Shown: positions 24,175-31,786, numbered from the stretch's first letter. The stretch is 33,071 nucleotides of DNA from Allokutzneria sp. NRRL B-24872 (GCF_002155965.1 NZ_MUMH01000008.1:1-33071), one strand, 5' to 3'. Numbers and translations are program-made. Notes: a model not told the origin generated them from the letters alone.

Positions 24175-25053
24175 TCACCAGCCGGGGGGCTGCTGCCTGC
24201 CCGCCATCTCCTCCAGCCTGCGCACCCGGTCGGCGATCGGCGGGTGGGTGGAGAACAGCCTGGACATGCCGTCGCCCGGCCGGAACGGGTTGGCGATCAT
24301 CAGGTGCGACTGGGAGACCAGCCGCGGCTCCGGCGCGAGCGGGGCGAGCTGCGTGCCGATCTCCAGCTTGCGCAGCGCCGAGGCGAGCGCGAGCGGGTCG
24401 CCGGTGAGGTGCGCGCCGGTCTCGTCGGCCTGGTACTCCCTGGACCGGCTGACCGCGAGCTGCACGATGCTCGCCGCGATCGGCCCGAGCACCGCGATCA
24501 GCAGCAGCGCGATCGGGTTGGGCCGGTCCTCCTCGTCCCCGCCGCCGAAGAGGCCGGCGAACAGCGCGATGTTGGCGAGGAAGGTCACGACGCTGGCCAG
24601 CGCTCCCGCGACGCAGGAGATCAGGATGTCGCGGTTGTAGACGTGGGCCAGTTCGTGGCCCAGCACCGCGCGCAGCTCGCGCTCGTCCAGCAGCTCCAGG
24701 ATTCCAGTGGTGCAGCACACCGCGGCGTGCCTGGGGTTGCGGCCGGTGGCGAAGGCGTTGGGCGCCTCGGTCGGGCTGAGGTAGAGCCGGGGCATGGGCT
24801 GGCGCGCGGACGTGGCCAGCTCGCGGACGATGCGGTACATCGCGGGCTGCTCGGCCTGGGACACCGGGCGGGCGTGCATGGCGCGCAGCGCGAGCTTGTC
24901 GGAGCTGAAGTAGGCGTAGGCGTTCACGCCGAGCGCCACGACGAGCGCGAGCACCAGCCATCCGCCGCCGAAGAGCGCGCCGACCAGCAGGATCAGCGCG
25001 CTGAGCCCGCCGAGCAGCAGCGCGGTCCTCAGCCCGTTGTAGTGCCTGTGCAC
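24175..25053 (-). CDS. htpX: HtpX-type membrane zinc metalloprotease (M48)
   Basis: A 292-aa protein. GTG 25051-25053 is preferred over TTG 25062, which touches the GGAGG site; the GTG has proper spacing and gives the usual MH-type start ([15 protein letters not shown]). Two N-terminal helices are followed by the protease domain with zinc motif HELAH (133-137, catalytic Glu134) and the third ligand in REYQADE (Glu206). There are further membrane helices at about 145-168 and 180-200. It degrades misfolded membrane proteins with FtsH. No heat-shock element was recognised upstream. Confidence 0.94.
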   Translation of the reverse strand: MHRHYNGLRTALLLGGLSALILLVGALFGGGWLVLALVVALGVNAYAYFSSDKLALRAMHARPVSQAEQPAMYRIVRELATSARQPMPRLYLSPTEAPNAFATGRNPRHAAVCCTTGILELLDERELRAVLGHELAHVYNRDILISCVAGALASVVTFLANIALFAGLFGGGDEEDRPNPIALLLIAVLGPIAASIVQLAVSRSREYQADETGAHLTGDPLALASALRKLEIGTQLAPLAPEPRLVSQSHLMIANPFRPGDGMSRLFSTHPPIADRVRRLEEMAGRQQPPGW

Positions 25054-25146
25054 GTCGCTCAACCTCCGGATGGTGCGCGGCTCCGAGGGTCTGCCCGGTT
25101 GGTCGCTTTCCAGTAGAACAACGCCCGCTCCCGGAAGGAAGTTCCG

Positions 25147-25581
25147 TCAGCGACCTGGACGACCACCGCGCTGGGTCGCTTCCGGAGCCGGTTCGGCGGC
25201 GGGGTCCAGCGGAGGTGGCGGGGGCACGGCGGCCACCCACTCGCCCAGCGCGGGGCGCTCGTACACGAGTTCGGCGACCGCGCCCGAGCCGTCCAGCGTG
25301 CCGGTGCCGGGGTAGTCGAAGTCCGGAGCCCAGTGCAGCGCGTCGAAGGGGCAGACCTCGACGCAGATGCCGCAGTACAGGCATTGCCCGTAGTCGATGG
25401 CGAAGCGGTCGAGCACGTTGCGCTGCCTGGGCCTCATCGAGCCCGGCTCCTGCACCGTCTCCGTGTGCGAAGTGATGTGCAGGCACCAGTCGGGGCACTC
25501 GCGCGCGCAGATCATGCAGACCGTGCAGTTCTGCTCCAGGAGCGCGATCACGCCGCGCGTGCGGGGTGGCAGGTCGGTCAC
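25147..25581 (-). CDS. NuoI-like protein with two [4Fe-4S] clusters
   Basis: A 144-aa protein from GTG 25579-25581, overlapping the preceding NuoC-like gene as GTGA. It has two ferredoxin motifs: Cys19, 22, 25, 29 ([12 protein letters not shown]) and Cys67, 70, 73, 77 ([12 protein letters not shown]). All eight ligands are intact and spaced as in NuoI/HycF. A Pro-rich tail of about 30 residues follows. It is the last of three co-directional genes resembling the peripheral-arm electron path of complex I or an energy-converting hydrogenase. Partners NuoD and NuoH are not in the window. Confidence 0.85.
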   Translation of the reverse strand: MTDLPPRTRGVIALLEQNCTVCMICARECPDWCLHITSHTETVQEPGSMRPRQRNVLDRFAIDYGQCLYCGICVEVCPFDALHWAPDFDYPGTGTLDGSGAVAELVYERPALGEWVAAVPPPPPLDPAAEPAPEATQRGGRPGR

Positions 25582-26150
25582 TGCTGTGGCTCCTCTCGGC
25601 GCGGTCCCCACTCGGGGCCGGGCACTCCGGGCGGGGCGAGTCGGCGTCGGCTGGGCGCGCTGGTGTCGGCTTCCCCCGGCTCCAGGCCGCCCGGCCACGG
25701 CCGCACCACCCTGGCCGCGAGCACGAAGTCCTTGCGCAGCGGGTGTCCGGAGAAGGAGTCCGGCAGCAGCAGGCGCCTCGGGTCGGGGTGGCCCGCCAGC
25801 GCGATGCCGAACATCTCGGCGGCCTCGCGCTCGTGCCACGCGGCGCCGGCCCACACGGACGCGATGCTGGGCAGCTCCGCGCCGGAGGGCAGTTCGGTCC
25901 GCATGAGCAGCCCAGCGCGCTCGCCGGGGTGGACGACGTGCAGCGTGACCGCGTGCCGTTCCCCCACCGCTCCGGGCCTGCCCGCGTCCTCGACGCCGAG
26001 CCAGTCGAACATGCGGCAGCCCAGCGCGTCCTTGGCCGCGAGCGCCGCGCTGTGCCAGCTCTCCAACGGCACGAGCGCGCGCTGCCGCCCGAACTCGACC
26101 TTCGTGGTCACGCCCGCCACGGCGGAGGCGAGCACTTCCGGCAGGCTCAC
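25578..26150 (-). CDS. NuoC-like (30-kDa) subunit
   Basis: A 190-aa protein from GTG 26148-26150, overlapping the NuoB-like stop as GTGA. The family signature is clear: [20 protein letters not shown] (about residues 106-125) followed by [12 protein letters not shown] (135-146). Upstream lies the alpha/beta region typical of NuoC. A Pro/Arg-rich tail of about 40 residues ends the protein. NuoC normally packs against NuoD beside the N2 cluster. A stand-alone NuoC between B and I without D is unusual. Confidence 0.85.
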   Translation of the reverse strand: MSLPEVLASAVAGVTTKVEFGRQRALVPLESWHSAALAAKDALGCRMFDWLGVEDAGRPGAVGERHAVTLHVVHPGERAGLLMRTELPSGAELPSIASVWAGAAWHEREAAEMFGIALAGHPDPRRLLLPDSFSGHPLRKDFVLAARVVRPWPGGLEPGEADTSAPSRRRLAPPGVPGPEWGPRREEPQQ

Positions 26151-26608
26151 GCGGGCACCTGCTCGGTGATCAGGCGGTGCAGCGCTGCCAGTCCTTCGAG
26201 CAGGGCCTCCGGCCGAGGCGGGCAGCCGGGCACCGCGACGTGCACGGGCAGGAGCTGGTCGATGCCCTTGGTGACCGCGTAGGAGTCCCAGTACGGCCCG
26301 CCGGTGTTGGAGCAGGCGCCGACGGAGAGCACGTACTTCGGCTCCGGCATGGCGCGGTAGGTCTCCAGCACGGCGGGCAGCATCACGTCGGTGACCGTGC
26401 CGGAGACGACGAGCACGTGGGCGCTCTCGTCGCTGTCCACCGGGGTGACGCCGAGCCGCTCCAGCGCCGCGTCGTCCAGGCCGCGCAGCGCGGCCATCAC
26501 CTCGACGCCGCAGCAGGCGAGCCCGAGGTCGAGCACGGTCAGCTCGTAGCTGACGCCCCAGTCGAGGCTCAGGGGAGTTCTCACAGCGACCGAGGGTAGG
26601 ACGAGCAC
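26147..26608 (-). CDS. NuoB-like iron-sulfur subunit
   Basis: A 153-aa protein (GTG 26606-26608; GTG 26584 would give 145 aa, and no ribosome-binding site clearly decides). The four N2-cluster cysteines are present: adjacent Cys32-Cys33 (LACCGVEV), Cys99 ([10 protein letters not shown]) and Cys129 ([14 protein letters not shown]). It belongs to the NuoB/HycG/hydrogenase small-subunit family. It is first of the B-C-I cluster and divergent from a GntR/HutC regulator, with paired palindromes between them. The large-subunit partner must be elsewhere if the complex is functional. Confidence 0.87.
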   Translation of the reverse strand: MLVLPSVAVRTPLSLDWGVSYELTVLDLGLACCGVEVMAALRGLDDAALERLGVTPVDSDESAHVLVVSGTVTDVMLPAVLETYRAMPEPKYVLSVGACSNTGGPYWDSYAVTKGIDQLLPVHVAVPGCPPRPEALLEGLAALHRLITEQVPA

Positions 26609-26651
26609 CTTTTAGGCACCTGCTCAGGGCGGGCCTGCCGGAACCTCGGAC

Positions 26652-26685
26652 AGTAGTCGATTGACTACTGATAGAGAGTACTCTC
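26652..26685. promoter_or_regulatory. Two adjacent palindromes between the Nuo-like operon and the GntR gene
   Basis: AGTAGTC-GATT-GACTACT (26652-26669) is a perfect 7-bp inverted repeat, and GAGAGTACTCTC (26674-26685) a perfect 12-bp palindrome, 4 nt apart. Their position in the divergent spacer suggests operators for the HutC-type regulator, whose relatives bind GT/AC-flanked dyads. Confidence 0.55.
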
Positions 26686-26743
26686 GGCCGGTGGGGCAAT
26701 GGGTTCATTACTGAGCGGGCAATTCGACAGGAAGGCAGTCCCA

Positions 26744-27508
26744 GTGGCCGATCCGGGCTCTGCGTACCGGGTGAAGTTCCGAGGAATAGCAGACGAGCTG
26801 CGCGCAGCCATCCTGGCTGGCAAGTACCCCCCTGGCTCCAGGTTGCCGGGGGAGAACGACCTGATGGAGCGCTACGGCGCGGCGCGGATGACCGTGCGCG
26901 CGGCGTTGGACGTGCTCAAGAACGAGGGCTTGGCGTGGTCCCGGCGGGGTTCCGGGGTCTACGTGCGGGACGACCGGCTGATCCGCAGGCTGCCGCCGCA
27001 GCGGGTTCGCAGCGACGCGCAGGACGTGTGCGCGCCGAGGTGGAAGACCGACCCGAGTTCGCTGAGCCTGACCATCGACAGCGTGGACGTGACCGAGCAG
27101 GAGACCCCCGAGCACGTCGCCAGGGTGCTCGGCGTCCCCTCGCAGAGCCGGGTGTGGGTGCGCAAGCGCCGCAACCTGGTCGACGGGCGCCCGGTGATGC
27201 TGTGCGTGTCCTACTTCCCGGCCCGGCTCGCGGTGGGCACCCCGCTCACCAAGATCAACCCGGGGCCGGGCGGCGTGTACGCACGGCTGCGGGAGCTCGG
27301 CAAGCCCGCGATGGTCTTCCGCGAGGAGATCAGGGCGCGCATGCCGCAGGGCGACGAGGTCACCGCGTTGCAGCTGGAGCCGGGCACTCCGCTGATGGTG
27401 GTGGCGAGGACCGCGCTGACCGGCAACGGAGAGCCGGTCGAGCTCACCGAGATGACCATGGACGCGGGCAGCTACGTCCTGGAGTACGAGTTCCCCGCGC
27501 AGCCCTGA
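26744..27508 (+). CDS. GntR/HutC-family transcriptional regulator
   Basis: A 254-aa protein from GTG 26744 with AGGAAGG before it; an in-frame ATG at 26699 would add 15 residues. A winged helix-turn-helix lies at about residues 8-75 (FRGIADELRAAILAGKYPPG, LPGENDLMERYGAARMTVR). A UTRA ligand domain follows at about 105-250 (ARVLGVPSQSRVWVRKRRNL, ... EPVELTEMTMDAGSYVLEYE). HutC members respond to small metabolites such as sugars, histidine derivatives or fatty acids; the ligand here is unknown. Likely target: its own promoter and the divergent NuoB-C-I genes. Confidence 0.93.
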   Translation: MADPGSAYRVKFRGIADELRAAILAGKYPPGSRLPGENDLMERYGAARMTVRAALDVLKNEGLAWSRRGSGVYVRDDRLIRRLPPQRVRSDAQDVCAPRWKTDPSSLSLTIDSVDVTEQETPEHVARVLGVPSQSRVWVRKRRNLVDGRPVMLCVSYFPARLAVGTPLTKINPGPGGVYARLRELGKPAMVFREEIRARMPQGDEVTALQLEPGTPLMVVARTALTGNGEPVELTEMTMDAGSYVLEYEFPAQP

Positions 27509-27637
27509 GCTCCCGCGCGACCGGCGGGCGGCCGGGTGGAGCGCACGACTGCTGGTGAAACGATATCCGCCCTGATCATGGATTGGGGCTTCGGCGGCTC
27601 GCGTTGGGGCGGGCCGGGTTGGGATAATGAGGTCTTA

Positions 27638-27665
27638 GGGGGTCCCCGGTAGCTGGGGGACCCCC
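27638..27665 (+). terminator. G/C hairpin downstream of the GntR gene
   Basis: A perfect 10-bp inverted repeat (27638-27647 with 27656-27665) surrounds an 8-nt loop, 130 nt after the gntR stop. It has no T-run. Confidence 0.5.
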
Positions 27666-27719
27666 GTTCGACGTTTCGGGCTCACCGAAGATCGGCATTG
27701 CCGCGGGCGAATGGGGAAA

Positions 27720-27747
27720 GAACGGCCCCGACAAATCGAGGCCGTTC
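27720..27747. terminator. Terminator between gntR and the convergent membrane protein gene
   Basis: GAACGGCC (27720-27727) pairs with GGCCGTTC (27740-27747), and inner CGA/TCG pairs surround a CAAA loop. It is followed by a C/T-rich stretch on the plus strand and placed between convergent genes. Confidence 0.75.
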
Positions 27748-27797
27748 CCCTCTCCCCCAGCGCGCGGCGCGAGTTCCCCCCTGCACCGCGCACCCCG

Positions 27798-28277
27798 TCA
27801 GCGCAGCCGCAGCGCGTACACCCCGATCGGGGGCACCGCGCGCACGGCGCGTGCTCGCTGGAAGAAGTCGTTGCTGGTCGGCAGCCACAGCGAGACCACG
27901 ACGCCGACCTGCAGGACCTGCGCGGCCATCACCGCGAAGGTGATCATCGACGGGTAGCGCGCGTCGCCGGCGGCGAAGGCCGCGAGCACGGTGAACACCG
28001 CGACGGCGGTGAGCAGCAGCCGCGCCCAGTTCACGCCCTTCGTGGCGAGCGCGCCGAGCAGCATCAGCGCCGCGCAGCAGATCCCGTGGAACATCCACGA
28101 GGAGCGCAGACCGCCGTCGACGTCGGCCGCGGTGGAGCTGATGAGGCGGACCAGTTCGTCCCGGTGCGCGAAGGTGAGCACCAGCCCGACGACGGTGGCC
28201 ACCACCGACGCCGCGACCAGCACGAACGACACCCGTGTCGCGGTGGGCGCCGACAGCTCCGGCACGTGCGAGAACAC
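27798..28277 (-). CDS. Small four-helix membrane protein of unknown function
   Basis: A 159-aa protein from GTG 28275-28277 with GGGAG six nt before it; longer frames upstream pass through AT-rich spacer and are not protein-like. There are four hydrophobic segments at about residues 15-35, 62-80, 85-105 and 115-140 with a short C-terminal tail (RAVPPIGVYALRLR). I do not recognise a family. It is divergent from a LysR regulator, sharing a 217-nt spacer with palindromes, so it is the natural candidate target of that regulator. Confidence 0.7.
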   Translation of the reverse strand: MFSHVPELSAPTATRVSFVLVAASVVATVVGLVLTFAHRDELVRLISSTAADVDGGLRSSWMFHGICCAALMLLGALATKGVNWARLLLTAVAVFTVLAAFAAGDARYPSMITFAVMAAQVLQVGVVVSLWLPTSNDFFQRARAVRAVPPIGVYALRLR

Positions 28278-28440
28278 AGAAATCTCCCAACAGGTATATG
28301 GCTTTTCGCGAGCCGGGCGAGTACTAAGGAATGGCATTTGCCCGGCAACCGCGCGACGAGCAGTATTCAAACCATCAAGGGCCACCATTGTCCAGTCGGA
28401 TAGAATAGACTTAGCGATCAGTTCGGAACGAAATGGAATC

Positions 28441-28472
28441 AAGTTCAGTTCAACTGGACTTCCCGCCAGTTG
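28441..28472. promoter_or_regulatory. Overlapping inverted repeats before the LysR gene
   Basis: AAGTTCAGTT-C-AACTGGACTT (28441-28461) is a 10-bp dyad with one mismatch. Its right arm also forms CAACTGG (28451-28457) with CCAGTTG (28466-28472). Three related half-sites in a LysR-type divergent spacer suggest regulator binding sites. The ribosome-binding site follows about 10 nt later. Confidence 0.45.
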
Positions 28473-28494
28473 GCCTTACGGAAAAGGACTCGAC

Positions 28495-29559
28495 TTGACC
28501 GCCGCACCCGGCCCGGCTCCGTTGGAGGACCGGGCACTGGACCGGCTGCTGGACTGCCCAGTGGCTCTGCTGGACGTCACCTTCGACCAGCTGCGCACCC
28601 TGCTGGTGGTGCACGAGAAGGGCTCGGCGCTGCGTGCGGCCCGCGCGCTGGGACGCGACCAGTCGAGCGTGCAGAAGCAGCTCGACACGCTCAACCGCAA
28701 CTTCCAGGCGCTGTGCGGGACGGCGCTGGCGGAGAAGCGCGGGCGCGGGCAGGACTTCCTGTTCACCCCCGTCGGCAGGAGCGCGGTCGAGCTGAGCAGG
28801 AAGGCGTTGGAGGGCGGGCTGGACGCGTTCCAGCAGTGGCGGCACCAGCTCGGCAGGACGCTGACGGTCGGGACGACCCGGTTCACGCTGGAGTACCTGG
28901 GGCAGGCGTGGCGGCACGTCGCCGAGGAGTTCCGGGCGAGGGAGATCGAGCTGCGCATCGTGCACGTCCGCTCGAAGGACCTGTGGGGCAAGCTCGACAC
29001 CGGCGAGCTGGACCTGGTGTGCGGCACCACGATCGTCGACCCGGCGGACAGCGGGGAGCTGGACCGGTTCGAGGTGCTGCCGTGGTGGCGGCAGAGCAGG
29101 CCGGTGGTGCTGACCAACCTCTCCGAGGAGGAGCTGCCGGGCCAGGTCGTCGACGCGAACCGGCTGCGGCGGGTGCCGATGATCCTGCCGTCCGCGGGCA
29201 TGGTGAACGACTTCCTGCGCCGGTGGTACGGGCCGGAGTACCGCGCCCAGCTGACCGTGGCCGCCGAGATCGAGGAGATCCACTACGGCACGACGCTGCT
29301 GCGCTCGCGGCTGGCCCGGGGCTGCATGGTGGTCACCCAGGGCGTCGGCCAGGCCGCGGTGGAGGGCCAGTTCGGCGAGTCGGTGCCGCTGCGCGTGCTC
29401 GAACTCGACGACGAGGCGCGGCCGAGGTTGCAGCAGTTCACCGGCGTGTTCGCGCGCAAGGGCGAGCGGGCGAGGCACACCGCGGACCACCCGCTGAACC
29501 TGCTGTGGGCGGCGTTCGAGAAGGAGTCGCCGTCGGCGCTCGCCGATGACCCGCTCTGA
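28495..29559 (+). CDS. LysR-family transcriptional regulator
   Basis: A 354-aa protein from TTG 28495 (AAAAGGA seven nt before it); the frame is open upstream, but earlier codons run through the palindromic spacer. A 27-residue N-terminal extension precedes the helix-turn-helix (about residues 28-90: FDQLRTLLVVHEKGSALRAA, GRDQSSVQKQLDTLNRNF). A LysR substrate-binding domain follows from about 120 (TLTVGTTRFTLEYLGQAW, KLDTGELDLVCGTTI). The recognition helix has QSSVQKQL where most LysR proteins have QPAVSxxI. Ligand unknown. It is divergent from the four-helix membrane protein, its probable target. Confidence 0.88.
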   Translation: MTAAPGPAPLEDRALDRLLDCPVALLDVTFDQLRTLLVVHEKGSALRAARALGRDQSSVQKQLDTLNRNFQALCGTALAEKRGRGQDFLFTPVGRSAVELSRKALEGGLDAFQQWRHQLGRTLTVGTTRFTLEYLGQAWRHVAEEFRAREIELRIVHVRSKDLWGKLDTGELDLVCGTTIVDPADSGELDRFEVLPWWRQSRPVVLTNLSEEELPGQVVDANRLRRVPMILPSAGMVNDFLRRWYGPEYRAQLTVAAEIEEIHYGTTLLRSRLARGCMVVTQGVGQAAVEGQFGESVPLRVLELDDEARPRLQQFTGVFARKGERARHTADHPLNLLWAAFEKESPSALADDPL

Positions 29560-29562
29560 GCT

Positions 29563-30078
29563 GGCGGTCATCCTGGCCAACAGGCCGTCCACCACGATCT
29601 CGATGCCCAGCAACGCGTGTTCTCCCGGCTCGGTGCGCTCGAACTCGCGGCGCAGCTCCACGCGCGACATCCGCGACGCGAAGCTGTCGGGCTCCTCGTT
29701 CGCCGCGGTGAGGATCGCCCCGAAGACGTGCGACCACAGGGTTCTGGTCGCCTTGGCGGTGCGCTCGGCCGGAACGCCGGCGCGGGCGAAGGCGTCGAGC
29801 ACGCGGCTGATCAACGGCAGGATGAGCGGGCCCGCGAGGCCGTCGACGGCGAGCGCGGTCAACGCCCAGTCGTCTCCGCTGATCGCCACGTGCAGGGCGG
29901 TGCTGATCGCGATCAGTTCGGCGCGCGGGTCCTCGTGCGCCGGCGGGTGCTCGATCTCCGAGGCCAGCTCGTCGAGCATCGCCACGACCAGGCCGTCGCG
30001 ATCACCGACCACGGAGTGCAGTTCGGCGGTCGTCCCCACCTCGGCCGCGACGGCGCGGAGCGTGACCGAGGCGATGCC
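29563..30078 (-). pseudogene. TetR-family regulator remnant lacking the N-terminal DNA-binding helices
   Basis: Reading on the minus strand from about 30078, GIASVTLRAVAAEVGTTAEL then HSVVGDRDGLVVAMLDELAS matches the second half of a TetR helix-turn-helix and the start of the ligand domain. The rest of the ligand domain continues to GIEIVVDGLLARMT near 29560. The first helices and start codon are missing: the frame has a TGA at 30097-30099, and sequence upstream belongs to another gene fragment on the other strand. No in-frame stop follows before the antisense of the LysR gene, so the 3' end is abnormal too. It is judged non-functional. The break point lies within 28 nt of the broken siderophore-interacting protein gene. 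Confidence 0.75.
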
Positions 30079-30105
30079 TCGTACTGCCCGCCGATCTCAT
30101 CGCCC

Positions 30106-30324
30106 GTGGAGATCACCTGGCTGCACCGCGGCTCCGGCGCTCCCGGCAGCTTCCTGCTCCCGACCCTCACCCGCGCCGAGTTGCCCGCAGTGGACTACGC
30201 GTGGGTGTGCGGCGAGTCTTCGCTGGTCACCGGCGTGCGGCGGCACCTCGTGAAGGAGCGCGGCATCGACCGCCGCAAGGTCATGTTCTCCGGCTACTGG
30301 AAGCTCGGCCAAACTCGCGGATAA
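30106..30324 (+). pseudogene. Siderophore-interacting protein, C-terminal fragment
   Basis: About 72 codons to TAA 30322-30324 encode VEITWLHRGSGAPGS, then YAWVCGESSLVTGVRRHLVK and ERGIDRRKVMFSGYWKLG. These are the last third of SIP/ViuB-type flavin siderophore reductases, with the AGES-like NADPH-binding segment as CGES. The FAD-binding N-terminal part (about 170 residues) and any start codon context are gone; upstream sequence is the antisense of the TetR remnant. The intact ancestor would have taken part in reductive iron release from siderophores. Confidence 0.78.
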
Positions 30325-30406
30325 TTTTTCGGCGAACGTGTCGATTCCGGTCGACGCCGATCGACGCAGGGGTGACCAGCACGTCAGAGCAATCGAGGAG
30401 CACACC

Positions 30407-30979
30407 ATGCGCACGCTGATCTCTTCCGCCTTCGTCTCCCTCGACGGCGTCATGGAAGGCCCCGGCGGCGAGCCGGGCTACCGCAACACCGGCTGGACCT
30501 TCAAGGACATCGCGTTCGACCCGGCCGCCTACGAGATCAAGGGACGCGAGCAGGACGAGGCCTCCGCCGTGCTGCTCGGTCGCGCCAGCTACGAGGCGTT
30601 CTCGCCCGTGTGGCCCGACATGGCCGACTTCCCCCGCTACAAGGTCCTGCCCAAGTACGTCGTGTCGAACACCCTGCGCGAGGAGGACCTCGTCTCCAAC
30701 TGGGGCGAGATCACCATCCTGCGCTCGCTCGAGGACGTCGCCGCGCTCAAGGAGACCGAGGGCGGGCCGATCATCGTCCACGGCAGCGCTGGGCTGAACC
30801 GCAACCTCTCCGACGCTGGCCTCATCGACCGCTACCACCTGCTCGTCTTCCCCGTCCTGCTCGGCGCGGGCAAGCGGCTCTTCAGCGGCACCGACAAGGA
30901 CAAGCAGAACCTCGCGCTCGTCGAGAGCGAGTCCTACGGCAACGGCATCCAGAAGCTCGTCTACGACGTCACCCGCTGA
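30407..30979 (+). CDS. RibD C-terminal/dihydrofolate reductase-like protein
   Basis: A 190-aa protein from ATG 30407 behind GAGGAG. The family pattern is clear: MRTLISSAFVSLDGVMEGPG at the start, AVLLGRASYEAF, KYVVSNTL, GPIIVHGSAGLNRNL and YHLLVFPVLLGAGKRLF. These are stand-alone NADPH-dependent reductase-fold proteins common in actinomycetes, usually without a known substrate. It is monocistronic: the spacer before it carries only the end of the SIP fragment, and a strong terminator follows. Start and length agree with the family (about 185-195 aa). Confidence 0.92.
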   Translation: MRTLISSAFVSLDGVMEGPGGEPGYRNTGWTFKDIAFDPAAYEIKGREQDEASAVLLGRASYEAFSPVWPDMADFPRYKVLPKYVVSNTLREEDLVSNWGEITILRSLEDVAALKETEGGPIIVHGSAGLNRNLSDAGLIDRYHLLVFPVLLGAGKRLFSGTDKDKQNLALVESESYGNGIQKLVYDVTR

Positions 30980-30990
30980 CCACCGCTCCG

Positions 30991-31025
30991 CGAAGGCCCT
31001 GCCGCTAACTCAGGCAGGGCCTTCG
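30991..31025 (+). terminator. Terminator after the RibD/DHFR-like gene
   Basis: CGAAGGCCCTGCC (30991-31003) pairs perfectly with GGCAGGGCCTTCG (31013-31025) around a 9-nt loop, 11 nt after the stop codon. Confidence 0.92.
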
Positions 31026-31159
31026 TGTGGCACCACGTGCTCGCTTTATCACGCTGTTGCGGTCGGCAATGGCAGTGGACCGGGCAGCGTGCCAGCTCGG
31101 ATTGGAGCCGGTTGCCTCGTTATCATGTTCCCAGTCTTCGTCCGCGATCGAAACGAAAT

Positions 31160-31366
31160 GTGAACGCGCACAGGTTGATCGAATCGGTATCTGGACTTCC
31201 ACTGAGCGAGAAAGCCAGAGCTCTCTGGGATGCAAACCGAGTCGAGAACGGCGGAGTCAACTTCTTTGTTCGCAACTCCACTGACCTGACCGTTAACTTG
31301 ATCAGGCACATGGCTCCCAAGTCGGCGACTCAACCTGATTGTCCCACGGCCTCGACTGCAGGGTGA
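31160..31366 (+). CDS. Doubtful short ORF, possible gene remnant
   Basis: A 68-codon frame from GTG 31160 with protein-like character in its first 50 residues (amphipathic ESVSGLPLSEKARALWDA, then NFFVRNSTDLTVNLIRHM), after which it becomes low-complexity. There is no good ribosome-binding site. It could be a fragment of a lost gene; no family is recognised. Confidence 0.25.
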   Translation: MNAHRLIESVSGLPLSEKARALWDANRVENGGVNFFVRNSTDLTVNLIRHMAPKSATQPDCPTASTAG

Positions 31367-31512
31367 AGAGAGCGTTCTTGATCGACAACGCGGGCCGACG
31401 CTGGAAGATCGGGTTCAGCGGTCATGTCCGCGCGGTAGCTGGCATCGCATGGCTCGGTAAGACATCGATCGAACGGCCTGGCCATGATTCACCAGAAACT
31501 GATCGCCAGACG

Positions 31513-31665
31513 TCACCGATAGATCTGAATCCTGGCGACGGTGACAGGCACGTCGAAGTTCTTGGGGTGGAGGTCTCCTGGTCTTCCCTGCATGGTCGTG
31601 TAGCTGACCCTCGCCATGTTGTCACCGGAGCTGACGGCGTACACACCGCAGATCTTCACGTCCAT
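31513..31665 (-). CDS. Hypothetical 50-aa protein
   Basis: A small ORF from ATG 31663-31665 with GGGAG close before it, ending at TGA 31513-31515; an in-frame TGA lies upstream, so this start is forced. The sequence (MDVKICGVYAVSSGDNMARV, then SYTTMQGRPGDLHPKNFDV and VTVARIQIYR) alternates hydrophobic and polar residues like a small beta-rich domain. No family is recognised. It sits alone in a low-GC stretch, and may be a true small gene or the end of a decayed one. Confidence 0.45.
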   Translation of the reverse strand: MDVKICGVYAVSSGDNMARVSYTTMQGRPGDLHPKNFDVPVTVARIQIYR

Positions 31666-31744
31666 AGCTCCCGCATAAGCGAATCACGGAGCAGCTCACG
31701 AGCAAATGCTTCACGCGACGACGGAACCGTTTCCCTGAATTAAG

Positions 31745-31778
31745 AGGCCCCCGGCGAGAATCTCGCCAGGGGCCTTTC
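31745..31778 (-). terminator. Terminator of the dimethylargininase gene
   Basis: AGGCCCC (31745-31751) pairs with GGGGCCT (31769-31775), and an inner GGCGAG/CTCGCC stem continues it. On the minus strand it lies just past the stop codon of the dimethylargininase gene. Confidence 0.8.
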
Positions 31779-31786
31779 GCAGTGGG

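Larger units (their letters stand above)
27509..27797. other. Intergenic stretch with two hairpins
   Basis: No gene is seen between the GntR regulator and the convergent membrane protein. It holds a G/C hairpin GGGGGTCCCC/GGGGACCCCC (27638-27665), preceded by a GATAAT that looks like a -10, and a second hairpin at 27720-27747. Confidence 0.6.
31026..31742. other. Low-GC, gene-poor stretch
   Basis: This stretch of about 717 nt samples near 50-52% GC in two 60-nt lines (31141-31200 and 31261-31320), clearly lower than the neighbouring genes. It has no recognisable gene. Two weak candidates are the 50-aa minus-strand ORF at 31513-31665 and a plus-strand frame at 31160-31366 (NAHRLIESVSGLPLSEKARA, then NGGVNFFVRNSTDLTVNLIR) without clear initiation signals. 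The composition suggests foreign or decayed DNA. Confidence 0.6.

Noticed and set aside
30338-30406. Earlier start for the RibD/DHFR-like gene, and a TCGACGC direct repeat at 30351-30367
   Set aside because: ATG 30407 has GAGGAG and matches the family start; the short repeat is likely chance in this GC-rich context.
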